Shown: piece by piece, positions 60,075 to 64,000 of the stretch
Layout: each line of letters opens with the position of its first letter
Numbering within the stretch: the first letter of the stretch is position 1
NCBI GenBank assembly: GCA_023101725.1
Contig: JALJCO010013423.1
Span: 1-64,000 of the forward strand
Direction: 5' to 3'
From: Atherinomorus stipes
Taxonomy: Eukaryota; Chordata; Actinopteri; Atheriniformes; Atherinidae
Length of the DNA: 64,000 bases
Made by a program: the position numbers and the translations under genes
Notes under the pieces: model-generated
Database searches by the model: none
Told to the model about the DNA's origin: nothing
Seen by the model: only the letters and a program-made list of their open reading frames with translations

Positions 60075-63000
60075 TAGAAATTTAAATCCTGCCCTTGCCC
60101 TCTCTGGCATCAGTAACCTAGGATGCCTCTCTGCTCCGACCTCCACCCTCCTCTTCCTACTGAGCCCATAGCAACGCTTTTATTGGCACTTGCTGGGTCC
60201 CTGAGACACCAGTCTGCTCAGTGATCAGAGTCTATGGGGGGGGGGGATCTGCTGTCGTGCTATTGGCTGGCCCCGACATGCCAGGGCGGAAGCAGCCAGT
60301 CACCTGCTGCATCCTCTGGAGTGTGTTTTAAGCAAAATGGGTTAGAGAGTCACAAACAGCATTGTCTGCAGAAAAAAAGCCATCACGCCAAAAAACACGG
60401 AGCAGCTCCGGGTGGGGGGGGTACATCTACGTGGGTTTCACTGAATGGGGGGCAGATAAGGGGAGTCGTACTGAGCCAGTGTAGAGTGACTCATGCTGTA
60501 TGGGCGGAGCTAAAGGGATGGGGGGGTGATTAGGGAGGTGAGGTAATGCCTCAGTCCAGAGATGATGTCATCACCTAATAGACAACACACTTCAGGATGT
60601 ACACACTGTTGTGCAGCCCTGCTGGCATGCAGTGTGAATGAATGAGGAAGAGGAGAATCTGATTGATTGCTGCACACTGATGATGCTCGGTTACCTCGCT
60701 GAGCTTAATGAGACCAGCAGCAGCTCTGAGGGGGACGGAAACGGCCAGCTAGGCAGTATTTTTACCAGGAAGTCGATTCTTTTCCTTGGATGTTTTTTAT
60801 TTGCTCCATTTGTCCCACATAAGCTGGAGCTTGCAGTTAGCCTCGCAGGCTAACGGTGATGCACGAGCGTTAGACATGACTGTGTTTGACAGGATCGCTG
60901 GAGCATCAGCGGAGACATATAAACACATGTACACGACCATAACTGACAACCCCCCACGCTCTGAATCACCCCCCAAGGGTGCCATATGATGGCATAATTC
61001 CCAACATGAAATAGTAAACAAGCTAACGCCTCCACAGCAAATTAAAAAATAACACTGATATTGATGATTAAATAATTAGCAGCTTGTTTTCCGGCTGGTG
61101 GAAGTAAAACCGGCACGCTGGCTGTTTCTGCAGCCGTCACTTAAATATAAGTGAATGGCTCCTGTGTCAGAATGAACAAACATGCATCCCACACATTCAG
61201 AAAAAGGGAAGCGGGGAAGAGTTGAATGAGTCTGAGTTAGAGCTCTTTAAAGATTAATAGGCTCATAAAATCCACAGCAAAAGGAGGCAGAGGGAGAAGG
61301 AGCCGTTTATGCTGACAAGTCAGTTTTTTTTAATCATTTTGAATATTTCTTTAAGCCTTTTTAATATTTAATTCTTCTTAAAAATGCAAAAACTAATCCT
61401 TTTGATTTTCTTTTTTTAAAAGGATGTGACAAAAGCATAAAAGATCTCAAACCCCTTTTAGAAACGAAGACCGTTTTATGGGAACGGACAAGACAAAGAT
61501 GTGAAAACAAACAGGTGGTGGGTGGGCTGATCGTATACGATTTATCAACATCAAAGAAGGACTGTTCAATTGTTCCCATCAGCGGGGGAGCTGCTAAGAG
61601 CTGCCATATTGCATCTTTCTCTAAAAGCACAACGCTGTTTTGTTTGTTGTTTTTTTTTTGCTAAAATATATATGCATTGTTGGCTAGTGGGACCATTAGC
61701 TTTGTTTTTGTTTTTCATAACACCAGTTTCCATTTTTAAGGTTTTACTGGACCCATCAGTTGTAAATAAAAATGCACTACTGATCATGTCCTAGACATTA
61801 GTGCACACAGACAGTTTAGTAAGGATTTCATTTTATTTTATTTTCTTTAATTTATTTTTTATATGTATTTTTGTTTTATTTTTCTTTTAAAACTACTTTT
61901 ATTTTGTAATATTTTGCTTTTGTATTATAATTTTTATTTATCCTATCACATTTCTTGCACATTTGTGTTTTGATTTACCTGCATTAAATGATAAAAAAAA
62001 TAGTTTTAAAGCTTTGTTTCTTGTTTTGCTTTTGTTTTTTGTTTTTTTTTAATGGAAATATAATATTTCTAAATTATTTTAAGAACATTTTAAGCTGAAA
62101 CTTCACTGATATAAAGTGGAAACTATAATTTAAAATATCAGATGAAGGTTTAAGCGGTCATATTGTAGCTTCATCAGTGAGAATTGAAAGCTTATAATGG
62201 ATAGATTTTTAAATTTTCCAGAAAACTTTTAGGTTTACAATAAATTTAATTTTTAATTTATTTTTTATTTTTTATTTTTCATTGTTTTTTTGGTTTATAT
62301 TATAATTTTTTTTGTTGTTGTTGTTGATAATATTTCTTGCACATTTGTGATTTGCTTTATCCACATAAAGTATAAAGTTTTTTTTTCTTGTTTTGCTTTT
62401 AAATAGGAAATAACATTTCTACAACAATTTAATAAAATTTTAAGCTGAAACTTAACTGATTTAGAGTAGACGCAATAATTTAAGATGTCAGCTGAAGGTT
62501 TAAGCGATCAAATTGTGTCTTCATGGAAGAAAAATAAAAGCTCATAGTGGATAAATTTAAGTTCTTCAGAAAACCTCTAGGTTTAAAATAAATTTAAGCC
62601 TGAAAATTTAACTAAACCAAACAAAAAAAGCCATTGCAAGACAGGATTTTGGTTCAGTTTTGTCGCCAGTTTCAGACACAATCTGAGTCCTGTCAGCGAA
62701 TGTGCTAACAACCTTGATGTGTAGATGACAGAAACCTCACTGAGCTGAGATGAAATGAAGCTTGACAACCTGCTGCGAGCTGGATACAGCAGAGAGATGT
62801 AAATAATTCACCAGACATCTCTGTTGGATTTTTAAAGCTAATGTTGTGATAACGCTGAAGTAAAATACACTGAATAGAGTTAGGGACGAGAGTTTGAGGC
62901 TTGCAGGGCAAATTTACTGCTTGAACTTATGTTTTCTGAGTTAGTACTGAATAAACTCATTATCCTTAGTTCCTATCCGGTCCCTGCACAACACACATCT

Positions 63001-64000
63001 GAGCCTGGGGGAGACGGGGAGGTGCAGAGGAGGTTAACTGGTGTCAGAGCGCTGAACCAGATCAGAAACACGGATTAAAGCATCAGGAGCTGCATGACTC
63101 ATCCACAGCTCGGAGAGTTCCCCCTCTGTTGTAAACCTCTTGCAGCCCAGCCAGCATGATGTGGTGTTCTGGCCAGTTTGGTAACCCCTCCTCCATTCAC
63201 TTTCTAAATTCATCCTCCGATCCACCCCCTCCTTCTTAAAGGATGACATCACTGGTTCTGCTCTCTAGTAAATCATCCTGCCATGTTTTTCTTTTCTAAT
63301 CCACCACAAAGCTGTCAGACTTCTGACACTCAGACATGACTTCCTCCGGTTTCAGCGTCCGCTTCCTGAATTAGCCCGAAACCTGCTCTCAGAGGAGGTT
63401 GTGAAGTTTCAGACTGTTCTGTGTCTGATAATGACTTTCTGTCCCCTCCACAAGCTGCAGCTCCGGAGGTTAAATCAGGATTAGGGTCAGGTTTTTACAA
63501 TGATGTCATCCCTTTGCTGCCCCCCTGCAGTCAGCACCTCATGCGCACATTATCCGGGATTGCACACTTCCAGAGATCCCAGTTAATTACCTAAGCTCTT
63601 TGTTGTGTAATGGTCCCAGGTCTGTGGATTGAGTCCAGGTGTGTGGGCTGAAGTGGCTGCCGCGTGGGTGGGTGTGTGTCGGCATGCACTGCCTGTGAGG
63701 GAAAGTGTTTCAAGTGTTTAAACAACTGCAGAGGAAAGAAAGGAAAATGACTCGTTACCTTTTGTGTTTACAGCATTTTCAACCATTAAAACTCTGTTAT
63801 GTCTCCAGCGCAAATATTTCTCAGAAAAGATGGTGTGTAGCTCTGTGGGGGGAAATATGAAGGATAACTCACCCTTTAGGTGATTTACAGAAGTTTTCCT
63901 GGCATTAATATCTCATCCAGGAGGTCCAGTCGCAAAATGTAGTGTCTCTCCAGAGACTCTATGGGAAATCCGCAGCGAGTGATCCATGAAAACACAATTT

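Overview
This is nuclear DNA from a vertebrate, almost certainly a ray-finned (teleost) fish. Three interrupted genes with GT-AG introns lie on the + strand, in a matrix of fish-type DNA transposons (Tc1/mariner, hAT-like, foldback and MITE families), minisatellites and long (TA)n/(TG)n tracts. No bacterial, viral or CRISPR content and no RNA gene was recognised. All gene calls come from reading exons by eye and comparing them with remembered family sequences.

Layout. (1) 931-28513: the last eight coding exons of slc4a11 (SLC4-family borate/proton transporter-like protein), followed by a long 3' UTR to about 31270. Its 5' exons lie left of the window and its introns are packed with repeats. 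(2) 31351-34440: a degenerate Tc1 element whose interior has expanded into about 77 copies of a 29-bp repeat. (3) 36735-41830: the complete nine-exon rpia gene (ribose-5-phosphate isomerase A, 278 residues predicted), with a CpG-rich first exon and a candidate N-terminal presequence. (4) 41831-44998: a short intergenic stretch with a TTAA-flanked element, a CTCF-like site, several CCAAT boxes and a TATA-like box. (5) 44999-56686: exons 1 and 2 of eif2ak3 (PERK, the ER-stress eIF2alpha kinase), with an 11.2-kb first intron. Intron 2 runs past the window end, so the rest of the gene lies to the right.

The three genes have unrelated jobs (membrane transport, pentose phosphate pathway, unfolded protein response) and share only orientation and neighbourhood. 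From memory, RPIA and EIF2AK3 are also close together in human (2p11), while human SLC4A11 is on chromosome 20, so the slc4a11 link looks like a fish arrangement or a break in the mammalian lineage.

The most unusual structures are: the Tc1-born 29-bp minisatellite with a 261-bp higher-order period; a foldback element split by a second transposon with an exact 3-bp target duplication; a Tc1 relic with a probable D-to-N change at a catalytic position; overlapping upstream ORFs before PERK; and three near-identical RFX/NF-Y-like modules in PERK intron 1.
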